Shown here piece after piece: positions 62,115-64,000 of a DNA stretch of 64,000 nt (within the stretch, counting starts at the first letter, position 1; each line of letters starts with the position of its first letter). The translations under genes and the position numbers were made by a program. Under the pieces are notes generated by a model, which was given only the letters and a program-made list of their open reading frames with translations, was not told the DNA's origin and ran no database searches. The stretch comes from Clostridium_AD estertheticum_D (GTDB taxonomy: Bacteria; Bacillota; Clostridia; Clostridiales; Clostridiaceae). The stretch covers positions 62,001 to 126,000 of the forward strand of contig NZ_JAHLDM010000001.1 in assembly GCF_018861295.1 (NCBI RefSeq), given 5' to 3'.

Positions 62115-62543
62115 ATGAGTAAAAAAATATTAATAGTTATGTGCTTATTTGTTATGTTAGTGCATTCAACAGTGGCTTCTGCTATAGGATTTAAATATGT
62201 TCAAATTTTTGATCCAAAACAAGATAAGGTAGTAAAGGTAGTTCAGTTAAATGATGAAATTCATAATATGGTTGTAAGCTCGATAAAGGATGTGGATAGT
62301 TTATATCCAAAAAGTAAACCACTTACAGATGATGGGTATGCAATTAGAGTTCCAATTTACCCTGCTGTTAAGTTACAGGGGAAATGTTTAAACGCACTTG
62401 TAGATAATGTTTTTATAATAATTCCACAGCATGATGCACCATTTTTTATGATATTTGAAGATGATAATAAACTACTTTGTTTCCCCTTCAAAGGTAATGT
62501 AAACGCTTTGTCAAAAATTCTAGATTTTAAATTTGAAAGTTAA
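62115..62543 (+). CDS. Secreted protein of unknown function
   Basis: ATG 62115 is the likely start, with GGGTG upstream; a GTG at 62106 is less likely. The 142-residue protein has a signal peptide (MSKKILIVMCLFVMLVHSTV then ASA, cut about residue 22) and a small globular domain with FDPKQDKVVKVVQLNDEIHNM. VRVPIYPAV-like IRVPIYPAVKLQGKCLNAL and FFMIFEDDNKLLCFPFKG follow. Only two Cys are present, possibly a disulfide. No family recognised; a single-gene unit. Confidence 0.7.
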   Translation: MSKKILIVMCLFVMLVHSTVASAIGFKYVQIFDPKQDKVVKVVQLNDEIHNMVVSSIKDVDSLYPKSKPLTDDGYAIRVPIYPAVKLQGKCLNALVDNVFIIIPQHDAPFFMIFEDDNKLLCFPFKGNVNALSKILDFKFES

Positions 62544-62603
62544 TAAAGTTTCTTTTATCACAGTACTAATATTGAGACAATTATAAAAGTAATACTAAAT
62601 GAT

Positions 62604-62633
62604 AGAATAGGGACCTAGTACCCTATTCTTTTT
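62604..62633 (+). terminator. Terminator
   Basis: AGAATAGGG pairs with CCCTATTCT, followed by TTTT. Confidence 0.88.
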
Positions 62634-62758
62634 GTAGATTTTATTTATATTAGAAGGGATAATTAGTAATATATAGTTGCTAGGTGTGTTATTATGAAGT
62701 TTATAAATAACGATAAGCAAATACGTAATTATATTCTAAAGATAATGGAGGAATATAA

Positions 62759-63562
62759 ATGTCTACACAAGTAATAATAGTTTTAATTCTTACAATTATC
62801 ATCTCTATAATTTCAACGCTAGCTTATTCAGTTAGAATTGTTGGGGTAAGGACAGGAAGAATAGCAGTATCTTTTGCGGTATTTAATATTTTTGCGTTGG
62901 TTTCTAGAACTGCAAACAGTATTCAAGCACCGCTACTTGCTAAAACAATTGAAAGTACTATAAAAATAGGAAACCCTCAGAGCTTATTAGCTACATTTAG
63001 GTGGATACTATTTTCTACAACGGTTGCAACAATTATTGGTTCAGCACTTATGCCAACATTTATAAAGGTTTTTGGAAAAGTAGTAGAATCATTTAGTATT
63101 AATCGTTCTATACCTAAATTATTAATGCATGCTTTCTCAAAAGCAGGAATAGAGCAGTTCAAGAGTAGTGTTACAAAACCTAGAAAAGAGAATTTTGCAC
63201 AATTTAAGAGTTTCAAAATGATGCCTAAAAAAATAATATTGCTTAATACTATAGCTTTTTCTATATCGACTGTTGGTGTTTTGGCATCATTGTATGCAGG
63301 ATGTTTAAATCCAGAATTAAGAACCACATGTAGCACATTATCAGCTGTTATAAATGGCAGTGCAACAATACTTATGGTTATATTCATAGATCCATTTATA
63401 TCAATTTTAACGGATGATGTAATAAATGGAGAATGTAGTCAATTGCAGTTTGATAGATGTATAATTTTTATTGTTGGGGGATTAATAGTGGGAACAATCT
63501 TAGCTCAGTTTTTATTAATACCAGCAGCAGAGGTAATATCATTTATAGCAAAATTAATTTAA
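62759..63562 (+). CDS. amj: Lipid II flippase Amj
   Basis: This 267-residue protein has six or more membrane helices and the Amj/DUF2837 features: TLAYSVRIVGVRTGRIAVSF (about residues 20-39) and NIFALVSRTANSIQAPLLAKTIE (about 42-64). Amj moves lipid-linked peptidoglycan precursor (lipid II) across the membrane as an alternative to MurJ. GGAGG lies 8 nt before ATG. It stands alone, about 140 nt before dcd. In B. subtilis amj is induced by envelope stress; no such promoter is evident here. Confidence 0.9.
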   Translation: MSTQVIIVLILTIIISIISTLAYSVRIVGVRTGRIAVSFAVFNIFALVSRTANSIQAPLLAKTIESTIKIGNPQSLLATFRWILFSTTVATIIGSALMPTFIKVFGKVVESFSINRSIPKLLMHAFSKAGIEQFKSSVTKPRKENFAQFKSFKMMPKKIILLNTIAFSISTVGVLASLYAGCLNPELRTTCSTLSAVINGSATILMVIFIDPFISILTDDVINGECSQLQFDRCIIFIVGGLIVGTILAQFLLIPAAEVISFIAKLI

Positions 63563-63696
63563 AACTGAAGAGTGTAGCTTCACTAGCTTTTAAAATAGAG
63601 TATTAATTACAATATATAACGTCTATAAGTGATTTAGCTTTTGTGAAAGCAAGCATGATTAATTAACAAAACAAAAAATGCGAGGAGGCATAAGAC

Positions 63697-64000
63697 ATGA
63701 TTCTTTCTGGAAAAGAAATAAAGAAAAAACTAGGTAAAGAAATTATAATTGAACCTTTTAATGAGGAACAACTTAATCCTAATAGCTATAATCTGAGATT
63801 ACATAATGAATTACTTGTTTATGATGAAGTAACTTTGGATATGAAAAAAGAAAATAAGGTTAAAGAGCTTTTTATACCAGAAGAGGGACTAGTTTTGGAA
63901 CCTGGAAAATTATATCTTGGAAGAACAGTTGAGTATACAGGAACAAATAACTATGTACCTATGCTCGAAGGTAGGTCTTCTATTGGGAGATTGGGGTTAT
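63697..64000 (+). CDS. dcd: dCTP deaminase, 3' end outside window
   Basis: ATG 63697 follows CGAGGAGG. The 101 visible residues run from MILSGKEIKKKLGKEI through NPNSYNLRLHNEL to the conserved GRSSIGRLGL, which is part of the active site of the dUTPase/Dcd trimer. It deaminates dCTP to dUTP, or to dUMP in bifunctional forms; the part that would decide lies beyond the edge. Because the frame runs off the window the end is not a stop codon. Confidence 0.92.
   Translation, partial: MILSGKEIKKKLGKEIIIEPFNEEQLNPNSYNLRLHNELLVYDEVTLDMKKENKVKELFIPEEGLVLEPGKLYLGRTVEYTGTNNYVPMLEGRSSIGRLGL

Noticed and set aside
62694..62774. A 26-residue ORF overlapping the start of amj
   Set aside because: It has only a weak RBS, and its end contains the amj RBS and start, so it is probably by chance. 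Coupled translation cannot be excluded.

Overview
The window is an AT-rich chromosomal segment of a spore-forming Clostridium (sensu stricto type). The evidence is strong GGAGG ribosome binding sites, frequent intrinsic terminators, a Feo operon with two FeoA proteins, the acpS-gerS-alr-endoAI-endoA block, an ftsEX-ctpA-minJ block, and clostridial-type c-di-GMP and guanidine riboswitches. No tRNA, rRNA, CRISPR array, transposase or prophage gene was seen. The species cannot be fixed from the sequence alone.

Layout. Bases 1-15,000 are the end of an exopolysaccharide locus: a glycosyltransferase cut by the window edge, a Wzy-like polymerase, rfbD, a truncated second glycosyltransferase, an ABC exporter, a CapD/FlaA1-type nucleotide-sugar dehydratase and an SGNH hydrolase. 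Three paralogous exported beta-helix (pectate-lyase fold) genes lie inside it on the opposite strand. A class I c-di-GMP riboswitch heads the first two, and the second has ATC where its paralogue has ATG. Bases 15,000-26,200 hold two CNNM/CorC transporters, argC behind two ARG boxes, a GNAT protein, a Fur-type feo operon, an orphan PAS histidine kinase and a small membrane protein.

Bases 26,300-35,200 hold an acyltransferase, an Opu osmolyte importer with a BusR-like regulator and a matching bipartite operator, an SLC13-type carrier, mgtE with a structured leader and possible leader peptide, and galE. From 35,200 to 36,540 a guanidine-I riboswitch and its guanidinium exporter lie between two direct copies of a long hairpin repeat. 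Bases 36,600-50,200 are mixed metabolism: LUD protein, nitroreductase, membrane MutS-like ATPase, a second Opu system, an HxlR-regulated flavoprotein, a HAD phosphatase, a cell-wall amidase and several small ORFs. Bases 50,300-64,000 carry cell-envelope and housekeeping genes: acpS, gerS, alr, EndoA toxin-antitoxin, ftsEX, ctpA, a MinJ-like protein, an ABC-F ATPase behind an attenuator-like leader, amj and the start of dcd.

Main points of interest: (1) c-di-GMP control of the beta-helix genes in the exopolysaccharide locus; (2) a dispersed hairpin-repeat family placed just 3' of genes and bracketing the guanidine-export cassette; (3) the BusR-like regulator with an operator laid over the opu promoter; (4) the mgtE leader; (5) a 191-bp hairpin with perfect 19-bp ends. 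All functions are inferred from sequence; nothing was searched against a database.
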